From Arenicellales bacterium (lineage in GTDB: Bacteria > Pseudomonadota > Gammaproteobacteria > Arenicellales > UBA868): DNA of 6,036 bases. The stretch spans positions 1 to 6,036 of the forward strand of contig JAPKAJ010000141.1 of assembly GCA_028825345.1 (NCBI GenBank). The letters run 5' to 3'. Shown in pieces: positions 1-6,036 of the stretch (its first letter is position 1; every line of letters begins with the position of its first letter). Made by a program: the position numbers and the translations under genes. The notes under the pieces were generated by a model. That model had not been told where the DNA came from, made no database searches, and worked only from the letters and a program-made list of their open reading frames with translations.

Positions 1-303
<303 letters not shown>

Positions 304-327
304 GGAAAATTCTCGTTATCGGATTTA

Positions 328-1149
328 TTAGTCGCTGCGCAAACCACTGGACAGATGCAGCATCCAGTCAACGACAAAATTAACTGCAACCGTAAGGCCT
401 GCGATCGCTGCCGCCGGCAATAACGGCGTAATGTCATTGTAATTAATCAACGGGGCGTTCTCGCGCACCATCGAGCCCCAATCTGCCGTTGGGGGCTGAA
501 TTCCTAACCCCAAAAAGCTGAGCGCGGCAATAAAAAGAAACACAAAGCAAAAACGCAATCCGAATTCCGCCAGCAACGGAGCCATGATATTGGGCAGCAC
601 TTCCTTGCGAATCACCCACCACATACCCTCCCCCCGCAACCGTGCCGCTTCGACGAACTCCATCACTACAACGTTCATCGCGGCCGAGCGAGAAATTCGA
701 AACACCCGGGTACTATCGAGCACGGCGATGATCAGTATCAACGAAAGAACTGAAGTGCCGAAAATAGTCAGTAGTAACAGCGCAAAAATCAAACTGGGTA
801 CGGCCATCAGAATATCGACTAAGCGGCTGATCGCCATGTCGTACCAACCTCCCAGGATAGCGGCAAGCATCCCGGTGACCCCTCCGATCAGAAAGGCTAT
901 GATCACCGTAGCAAAAGCGATTCCGATAGTATTGCGTGCACCAAAAATCAAACGCGAGAGCATGTCTCGACCAATATTGTCAGTTCCAAAAATAAATTGT
1001 TCCGTCCATAGCTCGTAAGAAGAGCCTACGATCGCGGTTTCACTGTAAGGTGCTATCCAGGGCGCAAACACAGCAGTGAACACATAGCAAAGAATGATCA
1101 GTAGTCCGATCTTTGCGCTAAGTGGCGCCCCGAGAATCAATTTACCCAT
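328..1149 (-). CDS. ABC transporter permease, DppC/OppC type (BPD_transp_1)
   Basis: A 273-residue inner-membrane permease of the peptide/nickel/opine ABC importer family, normal in length. An N-terminal membrane helix (about 14-34) is followed by the DppC-type signature FGTDNIGRDMLSRLIFGAR (54-72), further hydrophobic segments at about 74-99, 113-145, 194-215 and 244-262, and the cytoplasmic EAA loop (EAARLRGEG at 167-175 through VLPN at 184-187) that contacts the ATPase. SFLGLGIQPP (211-220) followed by ADWG is also typical of DppC. It starts 14 bp after the stop of the DppB-type gene, so the two should be co-transcribed and form the heterodimeric channel. It is followed 24 bp later by nitrile hydratase alpha. 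The substrate cannot be read from permease sequence; peptides, metal chelates or a nitrile/amide compound are possible. ATG start at 1149 with a weak ribosome site. Confidence 0.93.
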   Translation of the reverse strand: MGKLILGAPLSAKIGLLIILCYVFTAVFAPWIAPYSETAIVGSSYELWTEQFIFGTDNIGRDMLSRLIFGARNTIGIAFATVIIAFLIGGVTGMLAAILGGWYDMAISRLVDILMAVPSLIFALLLLTIFGTSVLSLILIIAVLDSTRVFRISRSAAMNVVVMEFVEAARLRGEGMWWVIRKEVLPNIMAPLLAEFGLRFCFVFLFIAALSFLGLGIQPPTADWGSMVRENAPLINYNDITPLLPAAAIAGLTVAVNFVVDWMLHLSSGLRSD

Positions 1150-1163
1150 GACCGTATAGCCGC

Positions 1164-2120
1164 CTATCTTGGATGCAGCAAACGAGGGTTGGAAACGATA
1201 GAAACAATATCCGACAACAGGTTTAGCAGGATATATACCGCCGCGAATATCATTGCGCAGGCTTGCACCACGGGCAGATCCCGCTTGGAAACACTGTCAA
1301 CCAGTAGTTGTCCCAGCCCGGGATAAACAAACACGACCTCGACCACAACCACTCCTACTACCAAATAAGCGAGGTTGAGTGCGATTACATTAACGATTGG
1401 ACCCCATGCGTTTGGCAGTGCATGGTGGGTGATCACCCGAAATCGTCGTACACCTTTGAGGTGCGCCATCTCAATATATGGGCTGGATAACAGGTTGATG
1501 ATCGCCGCACGAGTCATGCGCAGCATATGAGCTAACACCACCAACGTCAGTGTTAAGGCCGGCAAAAGGGTGCGGAAAAGCTTGTCGCCAAAGGCGAGGT
1601 CTGTACTGACATTAGAAATTCCTGGAAATATTCCGCTTTTGACCGACAAAAAGAGAATCAGGATATAAGCGACAAAAAACTCCGGAAAGGAAATAGATGT
1701 CAGCGTGGTCAGATTCACAATACGGTCGTAAATGCTGTTGCGATACAACGCGGCAAGCAGGCCAAGAAACAAAGCCAGCGGCACGGCAATGGCTGCGGCA
1801 ACACCACCTAGGAAGAGCGTGTTGGAGAGCCGAGTCCCGATGAACTCAGTGATCTCTCGTTTGCTGGCCAAAGACCTGCCCATATCACCGGTAAGCATGC
1901 CCTTGAGCCATTGCAGATAGCGGATATGCGCCGGACGGTCCAGCCCGATTTCAGCTCGAAACGCCGCAACCGTTTCAGGCGTCGCCGATTGGCCAAGCAT
2001 GGCCTGAGTGATATCACCCGGCAACAGTTCAACCGCAAATGCAATGATCAAAGAGACCGCAAAAAGGGTTAGTACTCCTAACCCAAGGCGCTGCAATATG
2101 ACTTTAGTCAAGGACGACAC
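1164..2120 (-). CDS. ABC transporter permease, DppB/OppB type (BPD_transp_1)
   Basis: A 318-residue inner-membrane permease, the DppB/OppB/NikB partner of the next gene and of normal length. The first membrane helix (about 11-32) leads into LLPGD (32-36), then the periplasmic segment with EIGLDRP (57-63) and YLQWLKGMLTGDMGRSL (68-84), which is characteristic of DppB proteins. Membrane segments follow at about 100-125, 143-160, 183-200, 243-266 and 287-308. The EAA loop is EMAHLKGVRR (217-226) through ALPNAWGPI (234-242), and VYPGLGQLL lies at 265-273. The start codon is GTG at 2120, supported by AGGAA five bases upstream; no better ATG gives this N-terminus. It appears to be the first gene of the minus-strand transport-hydratase operon, since the gap upstream holds no complete gene of known family. 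The solute-binding protein and ATPases expected for the system are outside the window. Confidence 0.94.
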   Translation of the reverse strand: MSSLTKVILQRLGLGVLTLFAVSLIIAFAVELLPGDITQAMLGQSATPETVAAFRAEIGLDRPAHIRYLQWLKGMLTGDMGRSLASKREITEFIGTRLSNTLFLGGVAAAIAVPLALFLGLLAALYRNSIYDRIVNLTTLTSISFPEFFVAYILILFLSVKSGIFPGISNVSTDLAFGDKLFRTLLPALTLTLVVLAHMLRMTRAAIINLLSSPYIEMAHLKGVRRFRVITHHALPNAWGPIVNVIALNLAYLVVGVVVVEVVFVYPGLGQLLVDSVSKRDLPVVQACAMIFAAVYILLNLLSDIVSIVSNPRLLHPR

Positions 2121-2125
2121 AATAT

Positions 2126-2130
2126 TTCCT
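2126..2130 (-). promoter_or_regulatory. Ribosome binding site deciding a GTG start
   Basis: AGGAA on the minus strand lies five bases before the GTG at 2120-2118. It supports the GTG as the start of the DppB-type permease, because no in-frame ATG gives a family-like N-terminus. Confidence 0.65.
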
Positions 2131-2210
2131 GTATATCTTTCCTGCGAGTCTCAGATTCGAGGATCGATGCTTGAAATTCATACGTGCTGAGGTGTGTAAT
2201 TTAACCTACA

Positions 2211-2369
2211 TCAGTCAACACGCAAATGCATTGGCAGTGGATCGACTAATTCCAAGTCGGCGCGAGTCAAATTTTGCCATGGAAATCGCCTGTAGATAGA
2301 AGTGGTATTTCCCAAATATGGCGGACCTTCATGATGAAGATCCCATGTCAGACAATTCACGGGTCGCAT
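2211..2369 (-). CDS. Possible small ORF (52 aa), unknown; could be a gene remnant
   Basis: Reading from ATG at 2369 gives 52 codons ending in TGA at 2213-2211. The preceding AGGGA is a plausible ribosome site about eight bases upstream. The peptide begins MRPVNCLTWDLHHEGPP, has RRFPWQNLTRADLEL in its middle, and ends DPLPMHLRVD. It reads like ordinary protein rather than biased noise, but I do not recognise a family. It overlaps the last 41 bases of the broken LysR gene in another frame and sits 90 bp before the permease operon. Being next to two permeases that lack a solute-binding partner, it might be the tail of a lost upstream gene, but no homology seen here supports that. A chance ORF remains quite possible. 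Confidence 0.3.
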   Translation of the reverse strand: MRPVNCLTWDLHHEGPPYLGNTTSIYRRFPWQNLTRADLELVDPLPMHLRVD

Positions 2370-3166
2370 CCCGAATTCCCTGGAGAGCTAGATTCTGAAC
2401 CTCAGGATAGCGGGGTTTATCTGGATAAATAACATGCACAGGTCGTTTGAGCCTTGGAGCTTCATCCACAAGCCGTAAGCGGCCATCCTCGATCTGTTGC
2501 CGGGCCTCCCGCTCAACGACATAAGCACTCGCAGGCTGGCGAGGCATGATCATTCGAGCCGTATCGACAAACGGCGCTGTCACAGATTGCGGAATCTCAA
2601 TCTCTCCAAACAGATGCTGTTGGACTGCCAGTAAATCCGGATCCCAATCAATCGCAATGTAATAATCCCGCCAGTTCGTATCGAGTGTAACCGAGGTTGC
2701 CAGCACCAAGACCTCATCAAAGAGTTTCTCAAAGTGCACCCCTGTCATTGCCTGCGCTTGATAACCGATGGCGAAATCCAGCTCATCTTTGATGATCAAC
2801 TCTGCCGCCGCCAGTGAGTGACTGGAGTCCAGTAAACCCAATCTAGTGCCACAGTTTCAAGCAGCAGAAACTGGCTCATAAACCGGTAACTGATTCTGGA
2901 TGTAGACAGGCGTCGAACGACTCTAAGCCCCTCTTCCAAAGAGGTTACAGCATCGCGTGCGTAGTTTAGGAAATGTTCGCCCCGAGGCGTTAACGGGGCC
3001 CATGACGACTACGAACAAAACAAGGATATCTAAGCCATCGCTCCAAAGCCTTGATACGAGTTGTGACGGCGGCCTGTGTTACAAACATCCGTTTCGGTGC
3101 GTGAGCGGCGCTGCCCAGCTCGCCGACATTGAGAAAAGCACGCAGCTGACTATTCAGATCGGACAT
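2329..3166 (-). pseudogene. LysR-type transcriptional regulator, frameshifted twice
   Basis: Three consecutive frames join into one LysR-family protein. From ATG at 3166, 58 residues give the winged helix-turn-helix (LRAFLNVGELGS, FVTQAAVTTRIKALE, CFVRSRHGPR), then TAA at 2992-2990. A one-base-shifted frame from 2993 continues LTPRGEHFLNYARDAVTSLEEGLR, as expected after the DNA-binding domain. Near 2845 a second one-base shift enters the ligand-binding domain (LGLLDSSHSLAAAEL, DELDFAIGY, and later RPVHVIYPDKPRYPEVQ), ending in TGA at 2331-2329. Both shifts fit a single missing base. The joined protein would be about 278 residues, slightly short for the family (about 300), so a small extra deletion near the start of the ligand domain is possible. 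There is no Shine-Dalgarno before 3166, only A-rich sequence. In its intact form it would probably have controlled the divergent hydroxylase genes and perhaps the transport operon. It is almost certainly non-functional as read, unless the indels are sequencing errors. Confidence 0.88.
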
Positions 3167-3183
3167 TAATATTTTTTAATTTT

Positions 3184-3211
3184 TATTAAATAATATATAG
3201 TTTATTTAATA
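3184..3211. promoter_or_regulatory. Perfect inverted repeat, candidate LysR-family operator
   Basis: TATTAAATAA at 3184-3193 is matched exactly by its reverse complement TTATTTAATA at 3202-3211, around an 8-base spacer. A second overlapping dyad, TTTAAT-4-ATTAAA, lies at 3175-3190. The large dyad is centred about 31 bp upstream of the regulator's ATG, where it would overlap that gene's own promoter, and about 125 bp upstream of the hydroxylase start. LysR-type proteins bind AT-rich interrupted dyads in such positions. Low sequence complexity makes chance symmetry more likely than usual. Confidence 0.4.
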
Positions 3212-3310
3212 TACAGAATTCTCTACATTCTCTCACGTAGGCAAGAGATATCCCGGTAATCACCCCAGATTACACCCCTGACACTCGGATACGGCAACGC
3301 ATTCGAGACC

Positions 3311-3316
3311 AAGGAG
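3311..3316 (+). promoter_or_regulatory. Ribosome binding site of the hydroxylase gene
   Basis: AAGGAG with a six-base spacer before the ATG at 3323 is near-ideal and fixes this start. Confidence 0.8.
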
Positions 3317-3322
3317 ATCGCC

Positions 3323-4327
3323 ATGACAAGCTCCAACGATACGATTGACACTGAGGTCTATAGTAGCGTGGCCATGCCAGATGCGGGCGCCCCCATAGAA
3401 GTGCCCCCACTTTATGCCTGGCCACCAAAACCGGTTGCGACACTAAAATGGATATGGAGTGGCGTATTGTTTCCCTGGGGACTCGTTTTTATTGGTCTTG
3501 CCTTTCTGACCTGGTTTCTTTTAAGTCCCAGCCTGCAATCAATGCAGGTATTTGAGTGGGATTGGATCGCCGGGATCTGGATCCGTAATGTGGCGCTTTT
3601 GACGTTGTTTGCAGCCCCATTGCACTGGTGGCTGTATGTCCGTCGCGGGCAGGGTGTAACGACAAAACTTAATTCCCAATGGCAAGCGAAAACCTCCAGC
3701 AAGTTTCTTTTTAAATCACAACTTAAGGACAACATGTTCTGGTCTATCGCCAGTGGTTGCACGATATGGACGTTGTTTGAGTGTATGACCTACTGGATAT
3801 ACGCAAACGGATACATCGATGTGGTGCATTGGGTTGATTCGAAGATCTATCTGTTGCTTCTAGGGTTTCTTACATTTTTTTTGAGCTGGACACATTTTTA
3901 CTTTGTACATCGGCTGCTGCATTGGCCCCTGCTATATAGAGTTGCTCACGTCCTGCATCATCGCAATACCAGCCCACAACCATGGTCAGGAATCTCCATG
4001 CATCCGATTGAACACCTGCTTTATTTCAGTGTTTTTTGTATTTTTTGGGTGGTACCGGCCCACCCGGTTCTAATCGTGCTGCTGGGGCTGTTTCAAGGAA
4101 TATCTCCCGCCCTATCACATGCAGGCTTTGCGCAAATCAATGTTGGACAGCACCTGAACATTCCCAGTGGCGACCCTTTCCATCAGTTACACCATAAGTA
4201 CTACGAAGTAAATTACGGAAATCGTGCGACAGCCTTCGATAAGCTCTTTGGCAGCTGGCACGACGGCACAATTGAGGCACAAAACGCATTTCGTGAACGT
4301 CGGCGAAAAGAACTGCTCTCCGACTGA
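3323..4327 (+). CDS. Sterol desaturase / fatty acid hydroxylase superfamily protein
   Basis: A 334-residue integral membrane protein of the sterol desaturase/fatty acid hydroxylase family. These enzymes use a di-iron centre held by histidine boxes to hydroxylate or desaturate lipid-like substrates with O2 and electrons from a redox partner. The ligand boxes are complete: HRLLH (196-200), HVLHH (209-213), HPIEH (227-231) and HQLHH (287-291) followed by the family's YYEVNYGN and FDKLFGSWHDGT. Hydrophobic segments lie at about 44-68, 88-106, 138-160, 174-194 and 232-258. The first 40 residues are polar and Pro-rich and probably cytosolic. It begins the rightward operon; its TGA abuts the ATG of the broken desaturase with no gap. 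A Rieske ferredoxin gene follows in the cluster and is the likely electron donor (inference). The substrate is unknown; sterol, fatty acid, carotenoid or another hydrophobic compound are options, and the family name should not be taken literally. Confidence 0.92.
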   Translation: MTSSNDTIDTEVYSSVAMPDAGAPIEVPPLYAWPPKPVATLKWIWSGVLFPWGLVFIGLAFLTWFLLSPSLQSMQVFEWDWIAGIWIRNVALLTLFAAPLHWWLYVRRGQGVTTKLNSQWQAKTSSKFLFKSQLKDNMFWSIASGCTIWTLFECMTYWIYANGYIDVVHWVDSKIYLLLLGFLTFFLSWTHFYFVHRLLHWPLLYRVAHVLHHRNTSPQPWSGISMHPIEHLLYFSVFCIFWVVPAHPVLIVLLGLFQGISPALSHAGFAQINVGQHLNIPSGDPFHQLHHKYYEVNYGNRATAFDKLFGSWHDGTIEAQNAFRERRRKELLSD

Positions 4328-5284
4328 ATGAAGTCCTTCGTAGGCCGAATCAATTATGCATTGGAAAGATTAATGGCAGAGCGCTTTGCACCCACCAATG
4401 CGGCATCCTCGAGTGTTCAGGTAGATTCAAAAGTGATCAGACTGCTTCATCGACGAAAGAATACACCCGAGCTTATTTTTCTTGCGCAGTGGGGGCATCG
4501 GCCTTACCTTGAGCGCTTTGCTGGTCTGATTGACGATGGGTAGCGGGTGAATCTGTCCAGCGATGGTGATCCATGGAAGCTTACTTACTCTACCGGCTCA
4601 TGCCCTTTCTTACGAAACCGCCCACGACACGGCGTAGCGGACCCACTGGTTAAACGAAACAACGCTTTGGTTTTCATCCATTTTTTACATGGAGGAACCA
4701 TTGCACCGGCGGTACACTCATACCAGCCATCACACCTATACCTGGCATCAGAACCTTGATAGCCAGATGCCTTTCGACCTGCCGATGACCTTGCGGGTCT
4801 GGCTACTCGAATTAACTGGCATATCTCTGCTTCGCTACCATATCGTGCAACTGGTACAAGCGGTCTTTGCGCAGCACTCACCCATGATCCGCAAAGTGGC
4901 GCCACAGGACGAACTCCCCCGGCTAGCCCGAAACGCAAGAATCTTTCTTCTCATCTATATGTTCATTGGGGTAGGGATGTTTCTGGACCATACCTGGTTG
5001 TTGTGGTTTCTCGTGGTCCCAAGATTGCTGGGAGCGCCGATCATGCAATATTTCACGATACTGCTGCACGCCGAGACCGCAGTGAACTCGTCATCAATTC
5101 TTAAGACTACCCATTCATTTCACACGAATTGGCTGGGGCCGCGCTTTATATGAATACGGACTATCACGTCGAGCACCACCTGCACCCTAATGTGCCCTTT
5201 TTCCAGCTGCCTGCCCTCGGACACGAAGTCCGCCTCACAGATTCCAGTCTGATCCTGGATTGTGGCAAACTAACCTGGAGTTAG
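4328..5284 (+). pseudogene. Fatty acid desaturase family (MocD-like) membrane di-iron oxygenase, broken
   Basis: An ATG directly after the hydroxylase stop opens a frame reading VDSKVIRLLHRRKNTPELIFLAQW, typical of the N-terminus of this family. Within a G run at about 4491-4495 the frame shifts by one base and continues as GIGLTLSALLV. In that frame there are TGA at 4527, TGA at 4548 (both where Trp would fit) and TAG at 4635. Family motifs continue in it: box 1 reads YETAHDTA (4611-4634, first His replaced by Tyr), RTHWLNETTLW (4638-4670) and box 2 HTSHH (4719-4733). Another shift at about 5136-5140 is needed to reach box 3, DYHVEHHLHPNVPFFQLPAL (5159-5218); the frame ends in TAG at 5282. 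Joined length is about 318 residues, near normal. A further shift near 5258 may exist, since another frame continues LWQTNLELASVVLRRSR. Intact relatives are O2-dependent, ferredoxin-driven desaturases or hydroxylases. This copy cannot make an active enzyme as read. Confidence 0.88.
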
Positions 5285-5477
5285 CGTCAGTTGTCCTGCG
5301 GCGCTCGCGGAGTAAAAGTACCCGGACTCGGAGCCTAACCCAGGTGCCGCAAATGATTACAGGCAATGATGACAGAAGGTGCAATTGCGTCAGTTTCCAA
5401 AGCAACCATGCAATGGGTGCTGACAAACTCGATACGTTGCAAGGCAGACTTCAGCCACTACAGGGTAAACGAACAAT
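5285..5477. other. Gap between broken desaturase and ferredoxin
   Basis: No complete gene, clear promoter or terminator hairpin is visible here. The first part (to about 5330) may be the decayed C-terminal coding tail of the desaturase, readable in the frame beginning at 5260. The gap is longer than expected within a tight operon and fits loss of coding function at the end of the desaturase. Confidence 0.45.
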
Positions 5478-5825
5478 ATGGAAGCATCCGTAAACGAAAA
5501 GATTTATGTCTGCAGTTCGGATAGCGTCGAACTGGAAGACCTGATCCGATTTGACCATGAGGATCACACTTTTTGTATCTATCACACACCAGATGGCTTT
5601 TTTGCGACTGATGGTTATTGCACCCATGAAGAACAACATCTCGAAGACGGTATCGTGATCGACAACGTTATTGAATGCCCGTTGCATCAGGGCCGTTTCG
5701 ATGTGCGTACCGGAAAAGCCTTGTCAGCCCCGGCATGCATTGACCTCATGACATATCCTGTCAGTATCGAAAACAACGAAATCTATATCTTGATCGCAAA
5801 AACACGCGGCCCATCCGCTGCCTGA
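5478..5825 (+). CDS. MocE-like Rieske-type [2Fe-2S] ferredoxin
   Basis: A 115-residue soluble Rieske ferredoxin. The cluster ligands are complete: C48-T-H50 and C67-P-L-H70 (CxH-X16-CxxH), set in GYCTHEEQHLEDG and ECPLHQGRFDVRTG. The FDHEDHTFCIYHTPDGFFATDG stretch before the first ligands and the APACIDLMTYPV stretch after the second match the MocE subfamily, whose founding member belongs to the rhizopine catabolism genes, where MocD is a desaturase-type oxygenase. There is no signal peptide, so it is cytoplasmic. It would carry electrons from a reductase (none in this window) to a membrane di-iron enzyme: probably the hydroxylase at 3323 now, and the broken desaturase formerly. The start at 5478 is the only reasonable ATG; the ribosome site is poor (AGGG about 13 bases upstream). 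It precedes the aldolase gene by 24 bp, so the two are likely co-transcribed. Confidence 0.93.
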   Translation: MEASVNEKIYVCSSDSVELEDLIRFDHEDHTFCIYHTPDGFFATDGYCTHEEQHLEDGIVIDNVIECPLHQGRFDVRTGKALSAPACIDLMTYPVSIENNEIYILIAKTRGPSAA

Positions 5826-5838
5826 CCTCTCTAAATAC

Positions 5839-5844
5839 AGGAGA
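5839..5844 (+). promoter_or_regulatory. Ribosome binding site of the class II aldolase gene
   Basis: AGGAGA, five bases before the ATG at 5850, fixes the start of the partial gene that follows. Confidence 0.8.
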
Positions 5845-5849
5845 CTGCC

Positions 5850-6036
5850 ATGCCCATTTCACTTGCCAACAAACAAGCAGTTTCTAACGAGGAGTGGTCG
5901 CTGCGCCAGGAACTTGCCGCTTGTTACCGGCTTTTCGTCAAATTTGGATGGACCGATCTGATCTTCACCCACTTAAGCGCCCGGGTACCTGAGCAACCGA
6001 ATCAGTACCTCATCAACCCTTTTGGGTTGCTGTTTC
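5850..6036 (+). CDS. Class II aldolase/adducin family protein, N-terminal part (runs off window end)
   Basis: ATG at 5850 opens 62 codons to the window edge. The segment WSLRQELAACYRLFVKFGW (16-34) followed by TDLIFTHLSARVP (35-47) and YLINPFGLLF (53-62) matches the start of the class II aldolase/adducin family, which includes Zn-dependent fuculose/ribulose-phosphate aldolases, 3-oxo-acid decarboxylase-like enzymes and catalytically unassigned members. The metal-binding histidines normally come later and are not in view, so activity cannot be judged. The LINPFGLLF form resembles the general 'adducin family' bacterial proteins more than the sugar-phosphate aldolases. Twenty-four bases after the ferredoxin stop, it belongs to the same transcript and may act on the oxidised product (inference). 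Confidence 0.85.
   Translation, partial: MPISLANKQAVSNEEWSLRQELAACYRLFVKFGWTDLIFTHLSARVPEQPNQYLINPFGLLF

Larger units (their letters stand above)
3167..3322. promoter_or_regulatory. Divergent intergenic control region
   Basis: This 156-bp gap separates the regulator (leftward) from the hydroxylase (rightward). The first 50 bases or so are almost entirely A and T, unlike the rest of the window, while the last 80 have ordinary composition. This is the classic place for LysR-type operators and both promoters. I see no textbook -35/-10 pair with good spacing on either strand, so promoter positions are not assigned. The candidate operator is listed separately. Confidence 0.6.

Noticed and set aside
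584..1018. 144-codon plus-strand ORF opposite the DppC-type permease.
   Set aside because: It is antisense to a clear family member, low in complexity and lacks any recognisable domain; treated as a shadow frame.
2184..2225. Sigma-70 promoter for the permease operon (TTGCGT, 16 bases, TAAATT on the minus strand).
   Set aside because: The match to consensus is weak in both hexamers, not enough to list as a feature.
2957..3169. 70-codon plus-strand ORF in the LysR region.
   Set aside because: The opposite strand gives a clear LysR helix-turn-helix over the same bases.
4491..4495. Programmed frameshifting at the G run in the desaturase.
   Set aside because: The shifted frame soon meets three stops and needs another shift later, so a regulated product is not plausible.
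4527..4550. TGA read as tryptophan (alternative genetic code), since both TGA codons fall at Trp-like positions.
   Set aside because: TGA is a normal terminal stop for the hydroxylase, the ferredoxin and the LysR frame in this same window, and the gene also has a TAG and frameshifts.
4585..4938. 117-codon minus-strand ORF.
   Set aside because: It lies opposite the desaturase pseudogene and has no family-like motif.
5260..5493. 77-codon plus-strand ORF as an independent small gene.
   Set aside because: It starts on TTG without a ribosome site, is basic and low in recognisable structure; its first part better fits the decayed desaturase tail.
5451..5687. 78-codon minus-strand ORF opposite the ferredoxin.
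   Set aside because: The plus strand encodes a complete Rieske domain here, so this is a shadow.

Overview
The window looks like a chromosomal accessory or catabolic region of a Gram-negative bacterium, probably a proteobacterium. The clues are moderate GC, Shine-Dalgarno-led genes in short operons, a LysR-type regulator, Dpp/Opp-type ABC permeases and a cobalt-type-like nitrile hydratase alpha subunit. I cannot name the genus. No rRNA, tRNA, CRISPR array, insertion sequence or phage gene is visible.

The layout is divergent around an AT-rich gap at about 3167-3322. Leftwards (minus strand) lie a broken LysR-type regulator (3166-2329), a gap with one possible small ORF (2369-2211), two ABC permeases (2120-1164, GTG start, and 1149-328), and the first 101 codons of a nitrile hydratase alpha subunit (303 to beyond position 1). 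The alpha subunit carries an unusual His-Asp repeat tail. The two permeases and the hydratase are spaced like one operon; the transporter's ATPase and solute-binding protein are not seen.

Rightwards (plus strand) lie an intact sterol-desaturase/fatty-acid-hydroxylase family membrane di-iron enzyme (3323-4327), a heavily decayed second membrane di-iron enzyme of the fatty acid desaturase family (4328-5284), a MocE-like Rieske [2Fe-2S] ferredoxin (5478-5825), and the start of a class II aldolase/adducin family gene (5850 to beyond 6036). The ferredoxin is the natural electron donor for a membrane di-iron oxygenase. The working hypothesis is an oxidative catabolic or modification pathway (hydroxylation, then aldolase-type processing) next to uptake and nitrile-to-amide hydrolysis; the substrate is unknown.

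The most notable result is that two genes in the middle of the cluster are pseudogenes that can be read only by joining frames. The LysR gene has two apparent one-base deletions. The desaturase has two clear frameshifts, three in-frame stops and a His-to-Tyr change in its first histidine box. The other complete genes in the window read through intact. This suggests a pathway that has lost its regulator and one oxygenase while the transporter, hydratase, hydroxylase and ferredoxin remain open; sequencing error is a less likely alternative for the desaturase because of its multiple stops.
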